Program-made: the position numbers and the translations under genes
Notes under the pieces: generated by a model
What the model was told of the DNA's origin: nothing
The model's database searches: none
The model's input: only the letters and a program-made list of their open reading frames with translations
In this document: positions 35,163 through 42,708 of the stretch, in pieces
Numbering within the stretch: position 1 is the stretch's first letter
How the letters are laid out: the number at the start of each line of letters is the position of its first letter
Origin: Shouchella hunanensis
GTDB lineage: Bacteria; Bacillota; Bacilli; Bacillales; Bacillaceae_D
Direction of reading: 5' to 3'
DNA length: 64,000 nt
Assembly (NCBI RefSeq): GCF_028735875.1
Contig: NZ_CP117834.1
Coordinates: forward strand, 4,000,601-4,064,600

Positions 35163-35191
35163 TCGACACACATCAAAAGTCATGATATGAT
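35163..35191 (+). promoter_or_regulatory. Sigma-A promoter for the gene at 35228
   Basis: TCGACA (35163-35168), 17 nt, TATGAT (35186-35191): five of six matches at each hexamer. It starts directly after the preceding terminator and 37 nt upstream of the start codon. Confidence 0.65.
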
Positions 35192-35227
35192 GCAATCGAT
35201 TCTTTCAGAAGGAAGTAGGAAAAGCAA

Positions 35228-35599
35228 ATGAACCAACGCGTCATAAAATTAGGCAATGGTTACGCTGATTTTTTTGAATTGATGGAACTTGCTGTGACCA
35301 ATCAATCTCGTTTGATTGCTTGTTTCCAGTTACAAACATTAGATGGACGGCATTCACTTGGCATCGTTTTAAAACCGGCTAAGCATCCTTCAACGTTTAT
35401 GCCGATCTACCTTTGTCTAGAGGGCTTTAAACCTGATAGTAAAAGAGTACACCAATTTCAAGACTTTGCAAATCAAGAAGGTCATACGTTACATACAATT
35501 GCCGTTAAGTCTTTGGATCTTTTCTATGATGAAGACCAGTACACGCGCTACCTAATCGGCCTGCTTCGTTCTCAACGGGTCATTCCACCGATGGCTTAA
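35228..35599 (+). CDS. Conserved hypothetical protein, no function assigned
   Basis: A 123-residue soluble protein of mixed alpha/beta character, starting MNQRVIKLGNGYADFFELME and containing a SLGIVLKPAKHPSTFMPIYLCLEG segment. I recall similar short proteins (a DUF family, sometimes mislabelled as methylthioribose kinase) near ylbG/rsmD in other Bacillaceae, but I cannot assign a function. It has its own sigma-A promoter, ATG start with a GGAAG/AGGA-type ribosome binding region, and converges on ylbG. Confidence 0.8.
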   Translation: MNQRVIKLGNGYADFFELMELAVTNQSRLIACFQLQTLDGRHSLGIVLKPAKHPSTFMPIYLCLEGFKPDSKRVHQFQDFANQEGHTLHTIAVKSLDLFYDEDQYTRYLIGLLRSQRVIPPMA

Positions 35600-35627
35600 A
35601 AAATAAACCAGACGATCGTCTGGTTTA
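35598..35627 (-). terminator. Palindromic terminator after ylbG (bidirectional stem)
   Basis: A 24-nt perfect palindrome (arms TAAACCAGACGA) at 35604-35627 is followed by a T run on the minus strand. It overlaps the ylbG stop and lies just after the 35228 gene stop. Confidence 0.78.
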
Positions 35628-35903
35628 AATGCCTAGCTTATAATCGTATTCTTTTGCTTTATCTGGTTTAGCATCTTCAAACTCTGTATTTACAAATGGA
35701 CGCATTGACGGCTTCACATCGGTTACAAAATGAAACGATTGTAGTTTATTTATAATGTCATCTACTTTTTCTAGATCGCAGTAAAACACAACATATTTCA
35801 TTTTTTTTGATACATATTGAACATGGCCAAAGCGCCGTAACTGCCTTGCATACTTCAGTGATGTAAGCCAAACAACAATCCCTTGACGACTTGGACTTAT
35901 CAT
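35625..35903 (-). CDS. ylbG: DUF2129-family protein YlbG
   Basis: A 92-residue protein of the UPF0298/DUF2129 family: RQGIVVWLTSLKYARQLRRFGHVQYVSKKMKYVVFYC is the family signature. Function unknown. It sits between ylbF and rsmD, as in B. subtilis and streptococci. Confidence 0.9.
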   Translation of the reverse strand: MISPSRQGIVVWLTSLKYARQLRRFGHVQYVSKKMKYVVFYCDLEKVDDIINKLQSFHFVTDVKPSMRPFVNTEFEDAKPDKAKEYDYKLGI

Positions 35904-35985
35904 TTTCCATACCCCTCTTTTAAAAGTTCATCCAGCCTTATTTTACCACAATTTTCTTTTTTTATGCAAAAAGAATGTAGCTGCG

Positions 35986-36426
35986 TTATCCGCAACTACA
36001 TCCACCACCAGAACCACAGCCACCACTACAAGACATCGAGTCAAAGAATGGATTTCCGGTTGGTACTTTTATAGATGGCGAAACCGTAGACGCTAAGACA
36101 CCACTTAATTCATTTAGTAAGTCTTCAAGCTCGGTCTCTGCTTTTTTAAATTGAACGATAGATTCGTCCCGATCAAGCTCTCTTTTGGCAACTCGTATAT
36201 CCGCTGAAACTGTCTTAAAGTCAGGATGATACTTACCAAACCGCTGTACTTCCTCATGAGACACTTTCAAGGTTGTAAACCGTTCAATCTTATATTGTGC
36301 TTCTTTATCTTGATTAAGGCGATCACGCGCTTCAATATACTGGGAGAACAGTTCTGATTGAAGAATAATAGAAGCCAGTTCATCAGAAGCATTTAATAGT
36401 TCTACCGTATCTAATGTTGCAATCAC
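35986..36426 (-). CDS. ylbF: YlbF, subunit of the RNase Y-regulating Y-complex
   Basis: A 146-residue helical protein of the YlbF/YmcA family (NASDELASIILQSELFSQYIEARDRLNQDKEAQYKIERF...). With YmcA and YaaT it forms an Fe-S-containing complex that directs RNase Y maturation of operon mRNAs and supports competence, biofilm and sporulation. The C-terminus is a Cys/Gly cluster (CSGGCGSGGGCSCG, four Cys in the last 14 residues), consistent with Fe-S ligation. Overlaps no neighbour; divergent from the ATP-grasp gene. Confidence 0.93.
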   Translation of the reverse strand: MIATLDTVELLNASDELASIILQSELFSQYIEARDRLNQDKEAQYKIERFTTLKVSHEEVQRFGKYHPDFKTVSADIRVAKRELDRDESIVQFKKAETELEDLLNELSGVLASTVSPSIKVPTGNPFFDSMSCSGGCGSGGGCSCG

Positions 36427-36489
36427 GGCTGCACCTCCTCCACTTTATTGTATCATGGGTATTTAGTAAATCGAAAGGTTTTTTTCTAA

Positions 36490-36518
36490 TTGACAAGAAC
36501 GATCAACTTCCCTATAAT
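36490..36518 (+). promoter_or_regulatory. Perfect consensus sigma-A promoter
   Basis: TTGACA (36490-36495), exactly 17 nt, TATAAT (36513-36518), 30 nt upstream of the ATP-grasp start codon. The strongest-looking promoter I noticed in the window. Confidence 0.85.
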
Positions 36519-36547
36519 TCTTTCGACACATACTGGAGGACGCTTAC

Positions 36548-37303
36548 ATGAATCTCATTACTTTCAACCCTTTCCGCACGATAGGGATGCCTGGCATCGA
36601 CTATGTGAAGCCAGAAAATATGTTTAAAGAACAAAGCCGCATCGAGCAAGCTGACCTTTGTCTTTTCCCAGAAAATTGGCAAGTGAATAGTCTTGTTTAT
36701 GGGCTGAAAAAAAAGATTTTTCCAAGCATCGAGAGCATTCATCTCGGCTACAACAAAATTGAAATGACAAGGGCGATGTGGACGGTTTGTCCTAATCATG
36801 TGCCGTATACACTTATTCTAGGTTCAACCCCGAAAACCATACAAGACGTTCTAGAGACATTTCCGTTTCCATTCGTGGCGAAAACAACCCGCTCTTCGAT
36901 GGGAAGAGGCGTATTCCTCATTCAAAATGAAGCGGATTTCCATTCATACGCTACTAACCACGACGTTCTTTATGTGCAGGAATACATCGAATCACACCGA
37001 GATTTACGTCTCTGTTTAATCGGCAATAAAGTTGTGAACAGCTATTGGCGAGAAAGCAGTGGTTTTAAGAACAATGTAGCACAAGGTGGCGTCATGACTT
37101 TTACAGACATTCCGCAAGCAGCGATTACACTTGTAGAGGATGTGGCCAGCCGCCTTTCTCTTGATCACGTCGGTTTTGATGTCATTGAACGAAATGGACA
37201 GTATTATATTCTTGAATTCAATACATTGTTTGGCAACCAAGGCTTTCTCGCACAAGGCATCCGTGTAGAGGATTTCATTTTTGATCACATAAAAAGTCTG
37301 TAA
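36548..37303 (+). CDS. ATP-grasp domain protein (RimK/YheC-D like)
   Basis: A 251-residue ATP-grasp-fold protein. The ATP-binding Lys and glycine loop lie in FVAKTTRSSMGRGVFLI (about residue 112), an adenine-contacting VLYVQEYI near 143, and metal ligands in YYILEFNTLFGNQG (E-x-N, about 227-229). It resembles YheC/YheD and RimK-type ligases, which form acid-amide or acid-thiol bonds, but the substrate cannot be told. It is not part of the B. subtilis ylb order between ylbE and ylbF. ATG follows GGAGG by 8 nt; the stop codon lies in a palindrome shared with ylbE. Confidence 0.85.
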   Translation: MNLITFNPFRTIGMPGIDYVKPENMFKEQSRIEQADLCLFPENWQVNSLVYGLKKKIFPSIESIHLGYNKIEMTRAMWTVCPNHVPYTLILGSTPKTIQDVLETFPFPFVAKTTRSSMGRGVFLIQNEADFHSYATNHDVLYVQEYIESHRDLRLCLIGNKVVNSYWRESSGFKNNVAQGGVMTFTDIPQAAITLVEDVASRLSLDHVGFDVIERNGQYYILEFNTLFGNQGFLAQGIRVEDFIFDHIKSL

Positions 37304-37324
37304 CGAGTTAACTCGTTACAGACT
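37291..37324 (-). terminator. 30-nt palindrome, terminator after ylbE
   Basis: A perfect palindrome at 37295-37324 (arms AGTCTGTAACGAGTT) contains the stop codons of both the ATP-grasp gene and ylbE. Five T residues follow on the minus strand, so it works best as the ylbE terminator. Confidence 0.8.
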
Positions 37325-37574
37325 GCACAGTTTCAGACACGGTATTTTGACCCATTTTAATCATTTCCATTAACATCACCATCATACTGACGTTATTTTG
37401 CATTCTTTCTACCCGTTGAGGAAATGTTTTTCCATAAAAATAATTGGACTCTTTCTCCATTTCTGCTAAACGCTCTGGATTTCGAGATAAATGGCGATAC
37501 CACTCTGGATGATAACGCATAAACTCACGTATCTTTTGGTCTTGCATCATTTTTGCTCGAATGTCTGCTCTCAT
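37308..37574 (-). CDS. ylbE: YlbE-like family protein
   Basis: An 88-residue protein with the YlbE signature VREFIRYQPxWYRxLSRxP, here KIREFMRYHPEWYRHLSRNPERL, followed by an amphipathic/hydrophobic C-terminal helix. Function unknown; Bacillaceae-specific. It follows ylbD by 9 nt. Confidence 0.88.
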   Translation of the reverse strand: MRADIRAKMMQDQKIREFMRYHPEWYRHLSRNPERLAEMEKESNYFYGKTFPQRVERMQNNVSMMVMLMEMIKMGQNTVSETVQSVTS

Positions 37575-37583
37575 AACAACTCC

Positions 37584-38054
37584 TTAATCCCGTCGAAACG
37601 AAAACGGGGAGTCACTTTCTGAACGACGAGTAGGTTCCTGAGGTTTTTGGAACGTTTGCATTAGATTCTGTACATTCCCAAGCACAGAGCTAAATTGCGT
37701 TAAATGCGATTGCAAATCTTGCACATTCATCTTTTTTACCAATCCCATTAGTTGGCCGATGAATTCTCCTGTACCTACCGAACTTGCCTCTTCACTTGTA
37801 TCGTTTGTAGATTGGTTTGTTTCAGCAGTTTCTTGTTCTTCTTGTTGACTTTCCACTACCTGCTCTTGCTGAACCTCTTCCGTATACAAGAATGGCTGCC
37901 ATTGCTCATGTTCTTCTCCTAATATCGACCATTCTTCATAGATGTCTTGCAACGTACGCTTGCCATCCTTCACTTCGGTTACTAAACCGGGATGGTTTTT
38001 CACAAATACTTTAAACTGCCGAACTGAAGGATGCAGATTGGTCGGATTCGTCAT
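37584..38054 (-). CDS. ylbD: YlbD-family putative spore coat protein
   Basis: A 156-residue hydrophilic protein with the family N-terminus LHPSVRQFKVFVKNHPGLVTEVKDGKRTLQDIYEEW, a Gln/Glu-rich middle and an amphipathic segment (FIGQLMGLVKKMNVQDLQSHLTQFSSVLGNVQNLM). YlbD is annotated as a spore coat protein of unknown role. Of two in-frame ATGs, the second (38054) is 9 nt from AAGGGG and is preferred. Confidence 0.87.
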   Translation of the reverse strand: MTNPTNLHPSVRQFKVFVKNHPGLVTEVKDGKRTLQDIYEEWSILGEEHEQWQPFLYTEEVQQEQVVESQQEEQETAETNQSTNDTSEEASSVGTGEFIGQLMGLVKKMNVQDLQSHLTQFSSVLGNVQNLMQTFQKPQEPTRRSESDSPFSFRRD

Positions 38055-38126
38055 CTGTTTCATCCCCTTATTTAGACTTCTATATGATTAGTGTATACAA
38101 CAGTCTGGTCCAATGTTCATGTTTTT

Positions 38127-38156
38127 TTGCTATTTAATCATGAGATTTGATAAACT
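38127..38156 (+). promoter_or_regulatory. Candidate sigma-A promoter for the thioesterase gene
   Basis: TTGCTA and TAAACT are separated by 18 nt, about 42 nt before the start codon. Modest match. Confidence 0.35.
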
Positions 38157-38197
38157 AAGACGTGTGCGTAATCTAATGAAGTGAAAAGGTGAAAATA

Positions 38198-38680
38198 GTG
38201 ACAGTAGAAGAAAAAATCCAAGCATTTTTGAACGAAGCATCTACAGAGGAAAAAAACGTTTTTGAACAAGTTGTTGATGGCTTTATCGCCAAACAACGAA
38301 AACAACAATTAACTTATTTATCGGGTATAACACAAGCAGAAGCATCGATTCCTTCAAAGGATACATTCTCCATTCGTGTTCCCATCACACCATTAATTCA
38401 TAACCCTCTATCGATTGTTCATGGCGGTATGACAGCAACGCTACTTGACTCTACAATGGGTGGAGCTGCAATGGAAGCGTTACCGGATGATTTAACTGCC
38501 GTAACGTCTCAATTAAATATCCATTATATGCGACCTGGTGTTGGGGAATACCTTGAATGCTTTGCAACAGTCGTTCATTCCGGTAAACAATTAATTATTG
38601 TAGAAGGAAACGCTTATAATAATGAAAAGAAACTAATTGCAAAAGCAACCGGGACGTTTTATGTGATCCCGAGAAAATAA
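38198..38680 (+). CDS. PaaI-family hotdog-fold thioesterase
   Basis: A 160-residue hotdog thioesterase. The catalytic region is LIHNPLSIVHGGMTATLLDSTMGGAAMEALP (HGG motif at about residue 79), followed by TSQLNIHYMRPGVGEYLECFATVVHSG. Acyl-CoA substrate not deducible. GTG at 38198 is 5 nt after AAGGTGA and is preferred over a GTG three codons earlier. Placed between ylbD and ylbC, where B. subtilis has no such gene. Confidence 0.88.
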   Translation: MTVEEKIQAFLNEASTEEKNVFEQVVDGFIAKQRKQQLTYLSGITQAEASIPSKDTFSIRVPITPLIHNPLSIVHGGMTATLLDSTMGGAAMEALPDDLTAVTSQLNIHYMRPGVGEYLECFATVVHSGKQLIIVEGNAYNNEKKLIAKATGTFYVIPRK

Positions 38681-38715
38681 TACACATGCATTTTATTCCT
38701 TACGATGCAGTAAGA

Positions 38716-38747
38716 AAAACGTCTTAGCTAACGCTAAGACGTTTTTT
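38716..38747. terminator. Bidirectional terminator
   Basis: AAAACGTCTTAGC / GCTAAGACGTTTT, a 13-bp perfect stem with loop TAAC, followed by T residues on both strands. Serves the thioesterase gene (+) and ylbC (-). Confidence 0.92.
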
Positions 38748-38749
38748 CC

Positions 38750-39841
38750 TTAACCTTCAAACAAAAAGTTCTGTGTGTAATACGCGTGGTGTACACCGAC
38801 ACCAAGATGGGTAAATTTTTCGTGAAGCAGTACAATTCGATGGCTGTCGCTGTTTAACCATCCTTCTACCGCTGCTATTCCGTCTACATAGTTATAGGCG
38901 ATATTTTCACCTGCATCAGTAAACGGAACGCTCCCTGCTTGAAAGCGGTCAGACAATGTACCAAATGTGGGCGATACATGATCGAAATAATCATCTGTAT
39001 ACATATCTTTGCTATGATCATACGCAACTTTTGCTACTTCGTCAGACCAAGCAAACGGCTCCAATTCAAAGCTTGAGCGAATTGCGTTTGTGAGCTCAAA
39101 AATTTGTTTTTCATTCGCTTTATCTACCGCTGCAAGCTCAGAAGGGTTTAATGCTTGTTTTTCCGGGAGCTCATTCGTATACCCGAATGAATAAGGTTGT
39201 TGGCTTAAAAGAACTTCATTTGATAGGAGACGAACGCTTGATAGCTGGTTCGTATGTACATCCATATAGAACTGTATCCAATAGTCACCAATCTGCGCTA
39301 AAGGACGCATCTCCATATCCTGCTCAGATAATTGAAACGTAAACAAACCTTGGTCCATTTCTAAAGGTATTCGATCTTCAAACAAAAACATTCGGTTTAA
39401 CGCTTCATAGCTATGTTGCTGTTCGCCTAAAAAGCGCTGTATCGGCGCACCATTTGCTACAACCGTTGTCACGTTCCCATCTTCAACACCAACAGTTAGA
39501 TACCCATCGTTAATCGTATTATACACCCAAGTATCGTAGCCAAATGCAGATGGATCAATGCGGCCCGGTTCCCCTAACCACTCTAGAACCTCTTCCTCAC
39601 TAGCTCCCATTAGCAAACCAATGTGCTGATCAAATGGAAGATCTGTTTCCTCCACGACTTCATCATCCGTTAGTAAAGCAGGTGTTACCCGCGCCGCGTA
39701 GTCCATATGCAAGGACGGTTGCTTTGTTGTAAGAAACTGACCAGCTACCGGCTCTGGAGGAATTTGCCTGTAGTAATAAATCAGGATCACCAACATAACC
39801 GTTAAAACCATTAAAAGACTAAGACGCTTATTCATATCCAC
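38750..39841 (-). CDS. ylbC: CAP-domain (SCP-like) protein YlbC
   Basis: A 363-residue secreted or membrane-anchored protein: N-terminal signal anchor (about 8-24), a CAP-associated N-terminal domain (about 70-210; GLLMGASEEEVLEWLGEP) and a C-terminal CAP/SCP domain with AYDHSKDMYTDDYFDHVSPTFGTLSDRF, GENIAYNY and WLNSDSHRIVLLHEKFTHLGVG. Related CAP proteins such as YkwD are exported. Role unknown. Starts at GTG or at ATG two codons on; either is compatible with the GGAGGG upstream. Confidence 0.9.
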   Translation of the reverse strand: MDMNKRLSLLMVLTVMLVILIYYYRQIPPEPVAGQFLTTKQPSLHMDYAARVTPALLTDDEVVEETDLPFDQHIGLLMGASEEEVLEWLGEPGRIDPSAFGYDTWVYNTINDGYLTVGVEDGNVTTVVANGAPIQRFLGEQQHSYEALNRMFLFEDRIPLEMDQGLFTFQLSEQDMEMRPLAQIGDYWIQFYMDVHTNQLSSVRLLSNEVLLSQQPYSFGYTNELPEKQALNPSELAAVDKANEKQIFELTNAIRSSFELEPFAWSDEVAKVAYDHSKDMYTDDYFDHVSPTFGTLSDRFQAGSVPFTDAGENIAYNYVDGIAAVEGWLNSDSHRIVLLHEKFTHLGVGVHHAYYTQNFLFEG

Positions 39842-40013
39842 TGCTCCCTCCTATTCTATCGTATGTTCCTATGCTAGCTATGCATTCACCTTATTCAACT
39901 AAACCTTTCACTGTTTGAACAGACCTTCTGAAAAAGTCTGTTTAAACGTTGCATAAGAAAGCGTTTCATACTATGATTAAGAAGTGTGAAACAGCAGTTA
40001 AGGAGGAATACTT

Positions 40014-40367
40014 TTGAAATTCACCGAAACAGGACTAGAAAATCATCAAATTAAATTTACACTTGTACATGACTCAGCAGAATCAGTTGGCTTCGTCCAC
40101 GCCGATCAATGGGATTACGAGCGCGCTATGTTTGACTACAAAATGGTGCATCACGAAGGCACATTTTACTTGCGAGTTCCCGTTTATGCCGTAAAAGGCG
40201 ATATTCCTGCTCAATCCACTATCGTTCAAATTATGACTCCTATTCTAGGAAAGCATTATTATCCACATGGTGTTGAATACGAAGGGGAAACATACCCAGA
40301 TGCAATTGTAGAGAAATCGAAGAAAAAGCTAGAACTATTAGCGCAACGAATTGAAAACGAACTATAA
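40014..40367 (+). CDS. yugN: YugN-like family protein
   Basis: A 117-residue protein clearly of the YugN-like family: [45 protein letters not shown] and [15 protein letters not shown] are the conserved blocks. Function unknown. The start is TTG, 8 nt after AAGGAGG. In B. subtilis yugN is elsewhere on the chromosome, so this is a local difference in order. Confidence 0.88.
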   Translation: MKFTETGLENHQIKFTLVHDSAESVGFVHADQWDYERAMFDYKMVHHEGTFYLRVPVYAVKGDIPAQSTIVQIMTPILGKHYYPHGVEYEGETYPDAIVEKSKKKLELLAQRIENEL

Positions 40368-40396
40368 AAAGAGCTGTCCCTTGTGACGGCTCTTTT
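40367..40396. terminator. Bidirectional terminator
   Basis: AAAAGAGC...GCTCTTTT stem (with inner GTC/GAC pairs) directly after the yugN stop; T-rich on both strands. It also serves the lipoprotein gene at 40422. Confidence 0.82.
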
Positions 40397-40421
40397 ATTA
40401 ATAGAATCGACTTCCTTCGTT

Positions 40422-40901
40422 TTAATATCTTTCTTCATTTACGTTAATAATGGTGTAAAGTCGGTATGTACCGTCTGAACCTTCAACTGTATGAAAGCGA
40501 ACCTCCCGCTCTATATCTTCCACCGCATCTCCAGTCACCACACGTACATGCTCATGTGCTTCGACAAAGTAATCGCCTTCTTCTGGGTCATACCATACAT
40601 CGTGAACATCTAGCGAAATGAGCTCCTTTTGTGCATTGCTTTTTTGTAAATCATCCTTTAATCGATGAAGTGCATGATAGAAAGATGTATTCGGTATCAA
40701 AAAATCATTTTCTAGACGCTCTGTTTGATTTTCGTTAATGGCAAGCAGCATCTCCGCTTTATAATCATGCACAAACGTCGATAGCTTTTCAATCACTTCT
40801 TCATCGGTAACTTCTTCCAACTGTTCCGGTTCATTGTATCCGCATGCCGCTAGTACAATAAATAGAAGGAACATTGGAAGCGTTCGAATAAGTGTCCGCA
40901 C
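40422..40901 (-). CDS. Putative lipoprotein, unknown function
   Basis: A 159-residue acidic protein with a type II signal peptide: MRTLIRTLPMFLLFIVLAAC, lipobox LAAC with Cys20. The mature part (about 20-159) is an alpha+beta domain with FVHDYKAEMLLAINENQ and YFVEAHEHVRVVTGDAVEDIEREVRFHTVEG, reminiscent of the NTF2-like domains of TcaA/YvbJ proteins. I do not recognise a specific family. Next to the cta genes but separated from them by ctaM. Confidence 0.75.
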   Translation of the reverse strand: MRTLIRTLPMFLLFIVLAACGYNEPEQLEEVTDEEVIEKLSTFVHDYKAEMLLAINENQTERLENDFLIPNTSFYHALHRLKDDLQKSNAQKELISLDVHDVWYDPEEGDYFVEAHEHVRVVTGDAVEDIEREVRFHTVEGSDGTYRLYTIINVNEERY

Positions 40902-40965
40902 AACAAACCCTTCCTGTTCGCCTGTCCTTCATTAGTATACAAAAATCCTAAAAAAAGAGGAACCT

Positions 40966-41511
40966 TTAATAGTAAGGTGAAATCAAGATGTAAACTAATA
41001 CACCTGTAAAGCTTACGTAAAGCCAAATTGGCATTGTCCAACGTGCAATCTTTTTATGGCGCGCATTTTCGCCATTCCATGCTCTTGCAACACTTGTCAA
41101 TGCAAGCGGCACAATGACAGCTGCTAACACAATATGTGTAATTAAAATGAAATAATAAAAATACTTCAAGAAGCCATCATCACCAAATGCCGTTGATTCT
41201 GCTAAAAAGTGATGCGCTACATAGGTAAAGAGAAAGAAAGTGGTTGTGACAAAAGCGGCATAAATAAACCGTTTATGGATGCGTACCTTCCCTTTTATAA
41301 TCGCAATGAATGCACATACTAAAAAAAGAAACGTAAATGTATTAAAGATGGCATTCATAAGCGGAAGAATAGTGACATCAAAAGCATCAAATCCCTCTAC
41401 ACCCGGTAATCCTGCTAGAATGCCAATCGCACCAATAAGCACGACAGAAATAATAATAATAGCAGGCTTGTAATTTCGTTTTTTTATTGGTTTGTTAAAA
41501 CCGTTGTCCAT
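40966..41511 (-). CDS. ctaM: DUF420 membrane protein, CtaM/YozB-like cytochrome oxidase factor
   Basis: A 181-residue protein with five hydrophobic helices and the DUF420 His-containing helices (GKVRIHKRFIYAAFVTTTFFLFTYVAHHFL; FILITHIVLAAVIVPLAL). DUF420 members include B. subtilis YozB and S. aureus CtaM, which is needed for haem-A-containing oxidase activity. Here it replaces ctaG at the end of the cta cluster. ATG at 41511 lies 8 nt after AAGGAG. Gene symbol given by analogy. Confidence 0.78.
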   Translation of the reverse strand: MDNGFNKPIKKRNYKPAIIIISVVLIGAIGILAGLPGVEGFDAFDVTILPLMNAIFNTFTFLFLVCAFIAIIKGKVRIHKRFIYAAFVTTTFFLFTYVAHHFLAESTAFGDDGFLKYFYYFILITHIVLAAVIVPLALTSVARAWNGENARHKKIARWTMPIWLYVSFTGVLVYILISPYY

Positions 41512-41670
41512 CCTTGTCACTCCTTAAACGTTCATCTGTTTATACTAGTAGTATACTACATATGAAACCCATCCCACACTAGCTCTAGTATTTACAATCT
41601 AGTGAACATTAAACATAAGACAAATTGTCTTATCAAACTGTCACATTTAAACGTACTTGTATAGAGCCAA

Positions 41671-41705
41671 AAAGAAAAACGAGTATGGCGTAACATCCAT
41701 ACCCG
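41671..41705 (-). terminator. Intrinsic terminator after ctaF
   Basis: CGGGTATGG pairs with CCATACTCG on the minus strand (one G-U), followed by a T-rich run. It closes the ctaCDEF operon and leaves ctaM as a separate unit. Confidence 0.82.
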
Positions 41706-41734
41706 CTTTCCTTTAACAGTACATCATTTTCTCT

Positions 41735-42082
41735 CTAGTATTTTACAACACCGATTAGCAGCATTAATGCAACAATGGTCGGCATAGTGACAAATATACC
41801 AGTGATCATAAAGACAGTTGCCCAAGCATGATCTTTATCTTTCATATGCATAAAAAACAGTAGCTGTAAAAGCAATTGAACGATCGCAAGAATTAAAATG
41901 AATGGCACTGCAAAATTATTTGGGATTAAGTCTGCACCTACAGCGACAAACGCGAGAACTGTTAAGAATAATAGTAAGATAAACACGACAAATTGTTTCT
42001 TAATATCTCGCTTCATCTCACGTTTTTCAGCTTCCGTAAGTGAACTCTTTTCAAACGGTTTGCTTAAGTGGTCATCAGCCAT
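41735..42082 (-). CDS. ctaF: Cytochrome caa3 oxidase subunit IV
   Basis: A 115-residue membrane protein with three helices (VFILLLFLTVLAFVAVGADLI; NFAVPFILILAIVQLLLQLLFFMHM; VFMITGIFVTMPTIVALMLLIG), typical of the quinol/cytochrome c oxidase subunit IV family. It follows ctaE by 1 nt and completes the oxidase operon. Confidence 0.93.
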   Translation of the reverse strand: MADDHLSKPFEKSSLTEAEKREMKRDIKKQFVVFILLLFLTVLAFVAVGADLIPNNFAVPFILILAIVQLLLQLLFFMHMKDKDHAWATVFMITGIFVTMPTIVALMLLIGVVKY

Positions 42083-42083
42083 A

Positions 42084-42707
42084 TTAATAACCTCCTGCTC
42101 CCATTAAGTAAACGACGGTAAAGATGAATACCCACACGACGTCGATAAAGTGCCAGTAAAGACTTGCCACATAAAACTTAGGAGCATTTGTCAACGTAAT
42201 CCCTTTGCCCCAATTTCGGATAATAAGCAACGTGATCCAGCAAAGACCAAATAATACGTGAGCCCCGTGTAGTCCAACAAGTGTATAGAAGGCCGATGAG
42301 AAAGCACTTGTAGTAAAGCCAAATTCATAATCATGTACATAGTGCTGGAACTCATAGATCTCTAGACCTAAGAACACCAAACCAAGAAGGACTGTAATAA
42401 TCATCCATGTCATCATTTTTTTGAACTGGTTTTTCTTCATCGCAAACATTGCCATTACACTTGTCATTGAACTTGTTAAAAGAATCATTGTCATAATAAA
42501 GACAAGCGGTAACGTAAAGAGTTCATCAGAAGCTGGTCCGCTTCCAACACCGTTACGTAATCCTAAGTACGTTCCAAAAAAAGTGGCAAACATGATGGTT
42601 TCTCCACCAAGAAAGAACCAAAAGCCTAGAAATTTATTTTTCCCTTCAAGGGTAGCTCGCTCCGGATGAGACGGTAAGCCTTTTGATGTATCGACTGCAC
42701 CAGCCAT
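42084..42707 (-). CDS. ctaE: Cytochrome caa3 oxidase subunit III
   Basis: A 207-residue, five-helix subunit III: KNKFLGFWFFLGGETIMFATFFGTYLGLR, LGLEIYEFQHYV and the conserved TLVGLHGAHVLFGLCWI... YWHFIDVVWVFIFTVVYL. A GTG four codons upstream overlaps the ctaD end, but ATG at 42707, 7 nt after GGAGGTG, is the better start. Confidence 0.95.
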   Translation of the reverse strand: MAGAVDTSKGLPSHPERATLEGKNKFLGFWFFLGGETIMFATFFGTYLGLRNGVGSGPASDELFTLPLVFIMTMILLTSSMTSVMAMFAMKKNQFKKMMTWMIITVLLGLVFLGLEIYEFQHYVHDYEFGFTTSAFSSAFYTLVGLHGAHVLFGLCWITLLIIRNWGKGITLTNAPKFYVASLYWHFIDVVWVFIFTVVYLMGAGGY

Positions 42708-42708
42708 A

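Noticed and set aside
34979..35176. 65-aa minus-strand frame (and a 63-aa plus-strand frame at 35040) in the rsmD upstream region
   Set aside because: They run through the stem-loops and terminator; composition is Cys/Arg-rich noise and no SD is present.
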